The notes under the pieces: generated by a model
Told to the model about the DNA's origin: nothing
Seen by the model: only the letters and a program-made list of their open reading frames with translations
The model's database searches: none
Position numbers and translations under genes: made by a program
NCBI GenBank assembly: GCA_018712945.1
Contig: DVFZ01000100.1
Span: forward strand, 26,651 to 90,650
Direction of reading: 5' to 3'
DNA from: Candidatus Pullichristensenella stercorigallinarum
GTDB taxonomy: Bacteria; Bacillota; Clostridia; Christensenellales; Aristaeellaceae
DNA: 64,000 bases
Shown: positions 9,465 through 16,454 of the stretch, piece after piece
Numbering within the stretch: the first letter of the stretch is position 1
How the letters are laid out: each line of letters opens with the position of its first letter

Positions 9465-9949
9465 CAGCGGCGCGCGCCGCCGCAACTGCCTTCCAGATTG
9501 ATTTCTTCGGCCTCGGCCTTCATCATCCGGTGGGGCACGCCCTCGTCGTCATACACCTCGCCGTAGGGCTTGAAACCATAGCGGGCATAAAAGTCCACCA
9601 CGGGAAGCTGCGCGCCGATATACACCGCGGTTGCACCCAATTCCAGCGCCCGGTACAGGAGCATGCGCACGATGAGGTCGCCAAGGCCCTGCCCGCGCGC
9701 CTCGCGCAGAACGCACACGCGGCCAATCTGGAAATGGCTGTGATCGTCGATATAGAGCCGCCCCGTGCCCGCCGGGCGGTCGTTTTCGTCAAAGGCGAGG
9801 GCGTAGACGGCCAGTTTGTCATACCCGTCGATTTCTGTATCGGGCGAAAAGCCCTGTTCGTCCACAAACACGCGCTTGCGTATATCCATCACCGCGCTGG
9901 GATCGTCCTGCGAGGTCAGGAATTTGCCACGGATCATCGTTTTTTCCAC
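9410..9949 (-). CDS. GNAT-family N-acetyltransferase with Cys-rich C-terminal tail
   Basis: A 179-residue acetyltransferase. The GNAT fold spans about residues 5-150 with the acetyl-CoA pyrophosphate-binding motif RVCVLREARGQGLGDLIVR at about 75-93 and the late YARYGF segment near 123. It resembles ElaA-type GNATs; the substrate is unknown. The last 25 residues are unusual: a tail with five cysteines (CGG, RCQGC, DCSAC) that could bind metal or form disulfides. That tail is exactly the part that overlaps the convergent glycosyltransferase gene. ATG 9949 follows GAAAGGTGG. Confidence 0.88.
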   Translation of the reverse strand: MEKTMIRGKFLTSQDDPSAVMDIRKRVFVDEQGFSPDTEIDGYDKLAVYALAFDENDRPAGTGRLYIDDHSHFQIGRVCVLREARGQGLGDLIVRMLLYRALELGATAVYIGAQLPVVDFYARYGFKPYGEVYDDEGVPHRMMKAEAEEINLEGSCGGARRCQGCAGDCSACEERASEK

Positions 9950-10017
9950 CTTTCAAGCATTGTATTTATTGTACCACCGCCGGATGCGATTTTGTAGCCC
10001 CAAAGCGCAAATAACTG

Positions 10018-10046
10018 TTGATTTTTTTGCATACAGCGGGTATAAT
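10018..10046 (+). promoter_or_regulatory. Promoter of the DUF1292 gene
   Basis: TTGATT at 10018-10023, a 17-bp spacer and TATAAT at 10041-10046. Predicted transcription start about 47 bases before the ATG at 10100. Confidence 0.75.
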
Positions 10047-10099
10047 AAGTGCGAATGGGCGGGGCCTGTTCAATACACCGAAGAAAGGAGCGTGACGAA

Positions 10100-10423
10100 A
10101 TGGATGAGGAACTGGATCTCGTCGTCTTTGAGGATGATGAGGGCAACGAAATCACCATGGAGGTGCTCGATTATTTCTTCTACGAGGGTAAGGAATACGC
10201 TCTGTTGGCAGAGGTAGACGAGGACGACGAATGCGGATGCGAGGAGTGCGGCGATGATTGCGATCATCAGCGCGACGCCTACATCATGGAAGTCGTTGCC
10301 GTCGGCGACGATCAGGAGGAATTTGTTCCCGTCGCCGAGGAGCTGGCAGACAAGCTCATCGAGATCGTCCAGAACGAGCTTTTCGAGGATGACGAGGAAG
10401 CCGGGGACGACGAGGAGGAATAA
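10100..10423 (+). CDS. DUF1292 family acidic protein
   Basis: A 107-residue, very acidic cytoplasmic protein of the DUF1292 (YrzB-like) family: residues 5-40 contain the conserved LVVFEDDEGNEITMEVLDYF and YEGKEYALL segments. The middle has an unusual cluster of Cys and acidic residues (ECGCEECGDDCDH, about 52-64) that could bind metal, and the C-terminus is a Glu/Asp tail. The family has no firm function and is often encoded near ruvX and Fur-like regulators in Firmicutes; that neighbourhood is absent here. It has its own promoter. AAAGGAG precedes the ATG. Confidence 0.85.
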   Translation: MDEELDLVVFEDDEGNEITMEVLDYFFYEGKEYALLAEVDEDDECGCEECGDDCDHQRDAYIMEVVAVGDDQEEFVPVAEELADKLIEIVQNELFEDDEEAGDDEEE

Positions 10424-10454
10424 CCGGCGCCTTGCAAGGGCGACGGGAGCCGGT

Positions 10455-10710
10455 GGCCGCTCCGCCAAATGGCGGGGCGGCTTCAGGATGTTGACGAAGT
10501 CAACAGACTGCCAGAGGGATGAGAAAGATTGCAAGACAAGGAAGCAAACTTGCAGACAAGGGAGCTTACATGGACGTAAGTGACCGCAGGCTGCAAGTTT
10601 GCTGACGCAGTAAGCGGAAATTGCTTTTCCATTCCTTTTTGAGAAAGCAATTTTCGCGTTTGCAGGCTTTATCAGCGCTCTGCGGCCGCTCCGCCAAATG
10701 GCGGGGCGGC
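10455..10710 (-). repeat. Dispersed intergenic repeat, copy B (inverted), with identical 27-bp flanks
   Basis: The core (10482-10682) is the reverse complement of copies A and C and keeps the CAGAGCGCTGA start, the TGTTGAC/GTCAACA palindrome (10489-10505) and the internal stem, here AAATTGCTTT (10618-10627) with AAAGCAATTT (10644-10653): the C-G pair of A and C has become U-A, a covarying change. The flanks 10455-10481 and 10684-10710 are identical 27-bp direct repeats, each a palindromic hairpin. This fills the 310-bp gap between the DUF1292 and ATL genes. Confidence 0.85.
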
Positions 10711-10733
10711 CTTTCGACATTCAGGGAGGACGC

Positions 10734-11024
10734 ATGAACGCCTTTTATCAGCAGGTATACGACCTCGTGGCCCAGATTCCCCGCGGCAAGGTGATTTCCT
10801 ATGGGCAGATTGCCCGCGTGCTCTGCCGTCCCCGCGCGGCGCGCGAGGTGGGGCGTGCCATGCGCTTCTGCCCGCCGCACTTGCCCTGGCAGCGCGTGGT
10901 GATGCGAGATGGTTCCATCGCCGCCGGCGGCGATCCCGCCATGCGGCGCCGGATGCTGGAAGACGAGGGCGTGGCCTTCCGGCCCGATGGCCGCGTGGAT
11001 ATGGACGCCTGCCGCTGGTTGTGA
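10734..11024 (+). CDS. Alkyltransferase-like protein (ATL, MGMT-family DNA-binding domain)
   Basis: A 96-residue protein matching the C-terminal DNA-binding domain of O6-alkylguanine transferase: IPRGKVISYGQIARVL (about 13-28) and the recognition region RAAREVGRAM. The usual active-site PCHR motif is PWQR (about 47-50), with Cys replaced by Trp, which is the hallmark of ATL proteins. These bind O6-alkylguanine, flip it and flag it for nucleotide excision repair without transferring the alkyl group. ATG 10734 follows GGGAGG. Repeat copy B lies directly upstream and a bidirectional terminator follows. Confidence 0.9.
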   Translation: MNAFYQQVYDLVAQIPRGKVISYGQIARVLCRPRAAREVGRAMRFCPPHLPWQRVVMRDGSIAAGGDPAMRRRMLEDEGVAFRPDGRVDMDACRWL

Positions 11025-11033
11025 GCCTTTTTG

Positions 11034-11070
11034 AAAAAACGCTTCCCCCGCGAACGGAGGAAGCGTTTTT
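11034..11070. terminator. Bidirectional terminator between ATL gene and mgtE
   Basis: GCTTCC and GGAAGC arms with a loop of about 11 nt, flanked by AAAAAAC on the left and GTTTTT on the right, so it can serve both convergent genes. Confidence 0.85.
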
Positions 11071-12065
11071 CAGGCGATCATCGTTACCAGTTCAAAGAGA
11101 ATCATCAGCGAAAGCACGTCTACCACAGTGGTCAAAAGCGGGCCGGCCATCAGCGCCGGGTCCAGGCGCAAAAGCCGCGCCAGCATCGGCAAGAGGGTGC
11201 CCAGCGCGTTGGCCGCCACCACGGTGAGGAATACTGCCAGCGAAATGGCCGCCGCCTCCAGCGCCGTGTTTCCGGAAATCAGAACCATGCGCAGGAAATT
11301 GACCGCGCCCAACCCCAGGCCGCAGATGAGCGATGTAAGCAGTTCCTTGCCCAGCGCCACGCCCGTGTCGCGCGGGGCAAGCTCGTCCAACGCCAGGGCG
11401 CGGATAATCAATGTGGAGGACTGCGAGCCGGCGTTGCCGCCCGTGTCCATCAGCATCGGCATGTTGCTGACCATCACGCCGCCCATCGCCGAAGCCAGCA
11501 AAAGGGCCTCGTAGCTTTGAATCAGCCACGCGCACAGTACCGACGAGGCCATTAGAATCAGCAACCAGGGCAGGCGGTGCAGCGCCAGTGTCCAGACGCT
11601 GGAGGCGGCGTAATCGTCCTCATTGGGCACCAGGGCGGCCATGCGCTCAAAGTCTTCAGTGTCTTCTTCTTCGATGACGTCCACGATGTTGTTGACCCCG
11701 ATTGCGCCCACCAGCCGCCCGGATTCGTCGGTGACGGGCAGGCTGATCAGGTCATATTTGCGCACCAGCATGGCCGCTTCCTGCTGGTCGTCGCCGGTCT
11801 TTACGGCGTAGAAGGCCGTGTCCATCAGGCTTTCCAGCGTCGCGTTGTCCCTCGCGGCCAACAGGGTGCGCATTTCCAGCGTGCCCAGCAGACGGCCGTC
11901 CGCGCCGGTGACGAAAATGGTGTAAATCGCGTCGCTGTCCAGCCCTGAGACGCGCACGGCGCGAATGGCGTCGTCCGCGCGCATGTTCGCGCGCAGGCGC
12001 ACAAATTCGGGCGTCATGATTGCGCCCGCCGTGTTTTCCAAGACGTTTTCCATGGTTTCAATCAT
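11070..12065 (-). CDS. mgtE: MgtE-family magnesium transporter, short N-terminus
   Basis: A 331-residue protein with two CBS domains (about 15-135, including the LPVTDESGRLVGAIGVNNIVDVI segment) and a five-helix MgtE membrane domain (about 160-331). The pore signature MPMLMDTGGNAGSQSSTLIIR (about 200-220) is intact. MgtE proteins are usually about 450 residues; the N-terminal superhelical domain of about 120 residues that senses Mg2+ with the CBS pair is missing. The start at ATG 12065 lies eight bases after AAAGGAG; GTG 12074 is too close to that site. A leader of about 175 nt and a consensus promoter precede it. Confidence 0.88.
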   Translation of the reverse strand: MIETMENVLENTAGAIMTPEFVRLRANMRADDAIRAVRVSGLDSDAIYTIFVTGADGRLLGTLEMRTLLAARDNATLESLMDTAFYAVKTGDDQQEAAMLVRKYDLISLPVTDESGRLVGAIGVNNIVDVIEEEDTEDFERMAALVPNEDDYAASSVWTLALHRLPWLLILMASSVLCAWLIQSYEALLLASAMGGVMVSNMPMLMDTGGNAGSQSSTLIIRALALDELAPRDTGVALGKELLTSLICGLGLGAVNFLRMVLISGNTALEAAAISLAVFLTVVAANALGTLLPMLARLLRLDPALMAGPLLTTVVDVLSLMILFELVTMIA

Positions 12066-12240
12066 TTCCCGCACTCCTTTCGCAATACAAAGTAGACGTC
12101 AGCCCCAACGGGCGGCGCCGTTCAGCAGAAAGATGGGGAAACAAGCGATGGGTCAGCGAACACGCGCGGCCCATGCGCCCGGTTTCCTTCGACTTCCGCC
12201 GCAGTCGTCCACGCGAGTCCACCTCCTTGAAAGATAGGTC
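12066..12240 (-). promoter_or_regulatory. Long, possibly structured leader of mgtE
   Basis: From the promoter at 12247-12275 the transcript runs about 175 nt before the mgtE ATG, the length expected for a metal-sensing riboswitch. On the minus strand it has several potential stems (CGACT/AGTCG; AACGG/CCGTT around a GC-rich loop), and a CUUUC near the 5' end can pair with GAAAG of the ribosome-binding site. I cannot match the conserved M-box (ykoK) core, so the class is unassigned. Confidence 0.4.
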
Positions 12241-12246
12241 ATATTC

Positions 12247-12275
12247 ATTATAAGCGATTTTCCGGCCTCTGTCAA
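12247..12275 (-). promoter_or_regulatory. Consensus sigma-A promoter of mgtE
   Basis: Read on the minus strand: TTGACA (12275-12270), a 17-bp spacer and TATAAT (12252-12247). The -35 box overlaps the stop codon of the upstream gene rluD. Confidence 0.9.
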
Positions 12276-13189
12276 CGCAATTCGAGGCGCTTTAGCCAGG
12301 CCAAAAACCGCGGCTCCGGCTGAGCTTCAAAGCGCATGCGCTTGCCGGTGGCGGGGTGGTCAAAGCCGATGACCGCCGCATGTAAAAGCTGCCCGCCGGC
12401 GACGGGATAGGGCGATTTCTTCGGCCCATACACCGGGTCGCCCAGCACTGGATGGCCGATGGAGGCCATATGCACGCGGATTTGATGCGTGCGCCCGGTT
12501 TCCAGCCGCGCTTCAATATAGGAACAGCCGCGCAGTTCCTCCAGCACGCGCCAGTGCGTCACCGCACGGCGTCCGCCTTCGCGGATGGCCATTTTTTTGC
12601 GGTCGGAGGGGTGGCGGCCGATGGGCGCGTCCACCACGCCGAGAGGCTCCCGAAAGCGGTCGATGCAGATGGCGAGATAGGCGCGCTCCACGCTGTGTTC
12701 CTTGATTTGTTCCGCAAGGGATACGTGGGCGCGGTCGTTTTTGGCCACGAGCAGCAGCCCCGAGGTGTCCTTGTCGATGCGGTGTACCAGCCCCGGCCGC
12801 TTTTCCCCGCCCACGCCGGAAAGGTTGTCCAGATGAAAGAGCAGGGCGTTGACCAGCGTGCCGTCCGGGTTGCCCGCAGCCGGGTGCACAACCATGCCCG
12901 AGGGCTTGTAAACGACGGCCAGGTCGTCGTCCTCATAAACGATGCGCAGGTCGATGTCCTGCGCATCCAGGGACGGCTCGCGTGCTTCCGGGATTTCCAG
13001 GTGTACCTCGTCGCCTGCGCGCAGGCGCAAGCCGGCCTTGCTCGCCGCCGCGCCGTTGACAAGCGCCTGCCCTTCGCCAATGAGGTTGCCCACGCGCGAG
13101 CGCGTCAGCTCCGTGCGCGCGGTTATGTAGGCGTCTAGCCGTTCCCCGGCCTCGCCGGGTTCCACATGCCAGTAGAGGTTTTCAGCCAT
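12272..13189 (-). CDS. rluD: RluD-family pseudouridine synthase
   Basis: A 305-residue RNA pseudouridine synthase. An N-terminal S4 domain (about 10-75) precedes the RluA/RluD catalytic domain with VVYKPSGMVVHPAAGN (about 93-108) and the active-site motif GLVHRIDKDTSGLLLVAK (about 133-150), where the Asp is the nucleophile. The ending GRTHQIRVHMASIGHPVLGD is typical. In Firmicutes the gene downstream of lspA (YlyB) is of this type; the 8-bp overlap with lspA here fits. Its exact rRNA target cannot be read; RluD-type positions in 23S rRNA are likely. Confidence 0.93.
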   Translation of the reverse strand: MAENLYWHVEPGEAGERLDAYITARTELTRSRVGNLIGEGQALVNGAAASKAGLRLRAGDEVHLEIPEAREPSLDAQDIDLRIVYEDDDLAVVYKPSGMVVHPAAGNPDGTLVNALLFHLDNLSGVGGEKRPGLVHRIDKDTSGLLLVAKNDRAHVSLAEQIKEHSVERAYLAICIDRFREPLGVVDAPIGRHPSDRKKMAIREGGRRAVTHWRVLEELRGCSYIEARLETGRTHQIRVHMASIGHPVLGDPVYGPKKSPYPVAGGQLLHAAVIGFDHPATGKRMRFEAQPEPRFLAWLKRLELR

Positions 13190-13622
13190 GTTTTTGCCCT
13201 CCCTCCGCGCGCAAAAGGGCGATGAAGGCCAGGACGCAGCCCAGCACGACGCACACGTCCGCTACGTTGAACACCGGGAAGCGGATGAAGTCAAATTCCA
13301 AAAAGTCGATCACATAGCCGTAGCGCAGGCGGTCGTACAGGTTGGAAAGCCCGCCCGCGAACACCAGCCACAGCCCGGCGCGCGCCGTTTTCTGCATTTG
13401 CGGAAAGCGGAAAAGCACGAACAGCAGCGCCGCGCATAAAACCAGCACCAGCGCGACCAAGAGCACCGTGCGCCCGGAAAATACGCCAAAGGCCGCGCCG
13501 TAATTGCGCACTGGCCGGAAGTTCAAAATTCCCGGCAGTGCCGGGATGGGGCCGTCCAGCGTCAGCGACCACAGCTTTGTGACTCGGTCGAGCGCGAACG
13601 CCACGATCGCCAGCCAGAGCAT
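13182..13622 (-). CDS. lspA: Lipoprotein signal peptidase (signal peptidase II)
   Basis: A 146-residue membrane aspartyl protease with four predicted helices. The catalytic dyad lies in GGLSNLYDRLRYGYVIDF (about 94-111) and FPVFNVADVCVVLG (about 116-129). It cleaves signal peptides from prolipoproteins after Lgt modifies the lipobox Cys; lgt is encoded nearby at 18509. I start at ATG 13622, after AAGGATGTAAC, two bases past the previous stop; an upstream ATG at 13646 would overlap that gene by 23 bp. Confidence 0.95.
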   Translation of the reverse strand: MLWLAIVAFALDRVTKLWSLTLDGPIPALPGILNFRPVRNYGAAFGVFSGRTVLLVALVLVLCAALLFVLFRFPQMQKTARAGLWLVFAGGLSNLYDRLRYGYVIDFLEFDFIRFPVFNVADVCVVLGCVLAFIALLRAEGGQKHG

Positions 13623-13623
13623 G

Positions 13624-13896
13624 TTACATCCTTGCCTGAATCGCATTGATGACCTCCGCGAGAAATCCGCCGATGACGGGGATATTCTCCACCACGATAT
13701 TTTTCAGGATTACCGCGCACAACGCCGCCAGCACTGCGAAGCCCAGCGTAAAGCCAAAGCCGCGCAGCATGCCGTAAAGCAGGTTGTCAAAGATCAGACG
13801 GCGGCGGTTGGAAATATGTTCCACATATTCATCCAGTTGCATCCGTTCCAGCGTACCGGCCAGCTTTTCCAGGCGCCGCTCCAGTTCGTCGTTCAC
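13624..13896 (-). CDS. Small membrane protein, DUF5665-like
   Basis: A 90-residue protein with a charged, probably coiled N-terminus (LERRLEKLAGTLERMQLDEYVEHI) followed by two closely spaced hydrophobic segments (about 42-85). It resembles the DUF5665 family seen near lspA and divIVA in Clostridia; function unknown. I use GTG 13896 because it follows a near-perfect AGGAGGGG site. The gene abuts lspA. The 199 bp upstream (13897-14095) contain GC-rich stems but no gene, and no T-box or ileS as sometimes found here. Confidence 0.7.
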   Translation of the reverse strand: MNDELERRLEKLAGTLERMQLDEYVEHISNRRRLIFDNLLYGMLRGFGFTLGFAVLAALCAVILKNIVVENIPVIGGFLAEVINAIQARM

Positions 13897-14095
13897 GCGC
13901 GTCCCCTCCTCTGGCAAAGGTTTCCCGCATGCGGGGGAAGGTATGCGCGCAAAATAGCGCGAGGCGGCGCGGCTTTCTTGCCACGCCGCCCCACGAAGCG
14001 GTTTTAAAGCGCGGTATACATGCGCTCCAATCGGAAATCCGCATGCCGGATGGCCTTGCGGCGGTGGGGCTCGATGGCCCTGCCCGCCGGCCCTG

Positions 14096-14674
14096 TCAGT
14101 CAAACAGGGAATCCGTCTCCTTGAGTACCTGCACCTGCCCTTCCACCAGGCGGCGGAAGTTGGCGCGGTAGGTAGCAATGGTCTTGCGGATGTTGTCGGC
14201 CTCGGCCTTGACGCCCTCGGCCTCCACCTTGGCGTTGGAAACGGTGGTAGCGGCCTGCTCCTCAGCGGAGGAGATCAACTCCTGGGCCTTCTTGCGCGCT
14301 TCGGCCACGGTATCGTCGGCGATGCGCTGGGCGTTGACCAGCGTGTCGCGCATGGCCAGCTCCAGGTTTTTAAAATAGCTCGGCTCGTCGTAGGCGGTTT
14401 CCGTGCTCGCGACTGTTTCCACAGGTGCGGGCGCGGGTGTGGGCGCGGGCGTCGGGGCGGCTTCCACGGCCGGAGCGTTCGCGGAGGCGGCGAGCTTTTC
14501 GTTCTCCGCCTGCAGCGTCTTGACCTGCTCGGCCAGCGCCATGTTCTCGCGGATGAGGACGCTCAACTGATCGGAGATCTCGTCGAGAAAATCATCGACT
14601 TCTTCGATGTTGTAGCCATCCCGCTTCTGTCTGCTGAACTCTTTTTCCTGAATATCCCTGACACTGATCGGCAT
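14096..14674 (-). CDS. divIVA: DivIVA-domain cell-pole/division protein
   Basis: A 192-residue coiled-coil protein. The N-terminal DivIVA domain (about 1-60) has the membrane-binding and dimer motif IQEKEFSRQKRDGYNIEEVDDFLDEI. A Pro/Ala/Thr-rich linker (about 72-92) follows and then a second coiled coil (about 105-185). DivIVA binds curved membrane at poles and septa and recruits partners; in spore formers it helps place the chromosome during sporulation. The ATG at 14674 follows GGGAGAG. It sits in the sepF-yggT-ylmH cluster, its usual place. Confidence 0.93.
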   Translation of the reverse strand: MPISVRDIQEKEFSRQKRDGYNIEEVDDFLDEISDQLSVLIRENMALAEQVKTLQAENEKLAASANAPAVEAAPTPAPTPAPAPVETVASTETAYDEPSYFKNLELAMRDTLVNAQRIADDTVAEARKKAQELISSAEEQAATTVSNAKVEAEGVKAEADNIRKTIATYRANFRRLVEGQVQVLKETDSLFD

Positions 14675-14798
14675 GTTTTCTCTCCCTTTCGTTGCAGTGC
14701 GCGCGTTGGTTACAATGCGCGATCGTAGAATCGTCCTCTTTCGGTATTCGTCGTGGGGGGATAAAATCCTCCCCTTTATCGGAAAAGTTGAATTTTCT

Positions 14799-15533
14799 TC
14801 ACTTTCCGTACACGAACAAACGCATTCCCACGCGACCCTTGCGGGTAAGGCCGGTGATTTCACGCAGGCGAAAGCGCCCCAGCCCCCGCGCGGAGACGAT
14901 ATCGCCCTCATCAAGATGGCAATCGCCCCTCGTTTCCACCACATGGTTGACCTTGACCAGTTCCGCGCGCACGAGGGATTGCGCCTCCTGCCGCGAAAGG
15001 TCGTAGGCAGCGGCGAGCACGGCGTCCAACCGCTCGGAGGGGACGGTGCGGTACACAAGCGCGCCTTCCGGTTCCGGCGGTACGACTTCTTCGCCGCAGG
15101 CGGAAACGCGCACCTTCACGCGCCCGCAGCTCTCCAGGTTGCCCAGCACGTAGTCCGCCACGTCCGCGTGTACAAAAACCAGCGCGCCCTCTTTGAGCAG
15201 GGCGATGTCTCCCAGCGTTTCCCGGGCCACGCCCAGGCCCATCAGCGCGCCCAATATGTCGCGGTGGCCGGGCGAGCCGTAGCGCGGGTTCCAGGAAAGC
15301 AAAAGACGGCGGATGGGGAAGGAAAGCTCCCCGGAATCCCCCGAATAAAAGCCCGCCACGCGGCGTTCTGCGCCGTCATAGCCGCCAAAGAAAGCGACCG
15401 CGCAGCCCGCGGCGTTGGCGGCGGCGCGGCAGAGCGCTTCGCTGGGCGGCTCCAGAAAGCGCGTACAGGCGCAAACGCCCGTGTGCGCGGCGCGCATGGC
15501 CAATTCACGCAGGCGCTTTGCTTCCACATCCAT
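14799..15533 (-). CDS. ylmH: YlmH-like S4-domain RNA-binding protein
   Basis: A 244-residue protein. The C-terminal S4 RNA-binding domain (about 168-235) includes RLDAVLAAAYDLSRQEAQSLVRAELVKVNHVV. The N-terminal and middle regions match the YlmH family (GGYDGAERRVAGFYSGD; HRDILGALMGLGVARETLGDI). In Bacillus, YlmH acts in rescue of stalled ribosomes and is encoded in the division cluster between yggT (ylmG) and divIVA, exactly as here. Start ATG 15533 lies two bases after the yggT stop. A 124-bp gap separates it from divIVA. Confidence 0.92.
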   Translation of the reverse strand: MDVEAKRLRELAMRAAHTGVCACTRFLEPPSEALCRAAANAAGCAVAFFGGYDGAERRVAGFYSGDSGELSFPIRRLLLSWNPRYGSPGHRDILGALMGLGVARETLGDIALLKEGALVFVHADVADYVLGNLESCGRVKVRVSACGEEVVPPEPEGALVYRTVPSERLDAVLAAAYDLSRQEAQSLVRAELVKVNHVVETRGDCHLDEGDIVSARGLGRFRLREITGLTRKGRVGMRLFVYGK

Positions 15534-15535
15534 GC

Positions 15536-15832
15536 TCAATACAACCCCAATGGCAGGAAGACGCGGGCGTAGAGCACGAGCAGCAGCTCGCTGACGATGT
15601 TGACGCCAATCATCGCAAACCAGAGGGTAAAGTCGATGGGCCATCCCGTGCGGCGCATCACCCACATCGCCGGGCGGCGGAAGGGGCGCACGAACGGATA
15701 GATGAACTTGGCCAACAGCTCCACCAGGCGGCTGTTGAAGCGCAGAAGCGTCAATATCCAGTAGACGAACATGGCGAGGCTGAGGAGACGTAAAAACACC
15801 CGCACAGCATCGATGACGGAGTACATGGTCAT
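15536..15832 (-). CDS. ylmG: YggT-family membrane protein
   Basis: A 98-residue membrane protein with two hydrophobic segments (about 9-30 and 66-92) separated by the YggT signature region FIYPFVRPFRRP (about 42-53). YggT/YlmG proteins are linked to division and to membrane protein or nucleoid organisation; the mechanism is unresolved. It lies three bases after sepF and two bases before ylmH, so it is co-translated in the division operon. Confidence 0.92.
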   Translation of the reverse strand: MTMYSVIDAVRVFLRLLSLAMFVYWILTLLRFNSRLVELLAKFIYPFVRPFRRPAMWVMRRTGWPIDFTLWFAMIGVNIVSELLLVLYARVFLPLGLY

Positions 15833-15835
15833 GGA

Positions 15836-16438
15836 TCAGAACCTCCGCTCCACGTCATAGGTTTCGTTGACCTCGACGGTATTGGGCGCCAGCACATAGG
15901 TGCGGTCGGAGGCTTTGCGGATGGTGGCGCTCAGGGCGAACACCGCGCCCGAGAGCGTGTCGATGGCGCGTTGGGTGAGCTTGGGGTCGATTTCATCCAG
16001 CGTCAAAACCACCACGTTGCCGGCGATGAGGCTGTCGATGACGTCACAGCAGTCCTCCAGCGTGTTCAGCGAACACATCAGCGTGCGCTGGCGCTGCACG
16101 CGCGTCTGGGTGCGCTGCGAAGACGGCTCGTAGGCGCTGGAACGGGTGCTCTCCCGCGGCGTATAGTCGTAGCCCGTGGATGTACTGCGCCGCGAGGTGG
16201 GCGTGGACACGCGCGTGGAGCCGTAGCGGTCCGAGCCATAGCGCGAGCGCTCGTCCTTGACGATGGTACGCCGGCGGGTATCCTCCGTGCGCGAGCGCTG
16301 CTGCTTGGGCACATAGGTAGACGGACGGCCATAGCCGTCTGCGTACCCATCGCCTGCCGCGGCCCTCTGTGGCTCATCGTCGTCTACCAGGCCGATGAAG
16401 TTCAGAAATTTGTTTACGCCGCCCTGCTTGCGAGCCAT
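15836..16438 (-). CDS. sepF: Cell division protein SepF with long Arg/Ser/Thr-rich linker
   Basis: A 200-residue SepF. The N-terminal membrane-binding helix (VNKFLNFIGLVDDDE, about 8-22) and the C-terminal SepF fold (about 115-195, with LEDCCDVIDSLIAGNVVVL and DTLSGAVFAL) are conserved. SepF anchors FtsZ and shapes the septum. The linker between them (about 30-115) is longer than usual and dominated by Arg, Ser, Thr and Tyr, strongly basic and likely disordered. A Ser/Thr kinase (prkC) is encoded at 50980, so phosphorylation of this linker is a possibility. GGGAGGAATCGCA precedes the ATG. Confidence 0.95.
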   Translation of the reverse strand: MARKQGGVNKFLNFIGLVDDDEPQRAAAGDGYADGYGRPSTYVPKQQRSRTEDTRRRTIVKDERSRYGSDRYGSTRVSTPTSRRSTSTGYDYTPRESTRSSAYEPSSQRTQTRVQRQRTLMCSLNTLEDCCDVIDSLIAGNVVVLTLDEIDPKLTQRAIDTLSGAVFALSATIRKASDRTYVLAPNTVEVNETYDVERRF

Positions 16439-16454
16439 TGCGATTCCTCCCTGC

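Noticed and set aside
12066..12240. M-box (ykoK) riboswitch
   Set aside because: The position and length fit, but the conserved core and terminal segments do not, so I left the class open.
13897..14095. T-box or other leader between divIVA and the DUF5665 gene
   Set aside because: No ileS follows and no T-box specifier or TGGNACC sequence is visible; only GC-rich stems.
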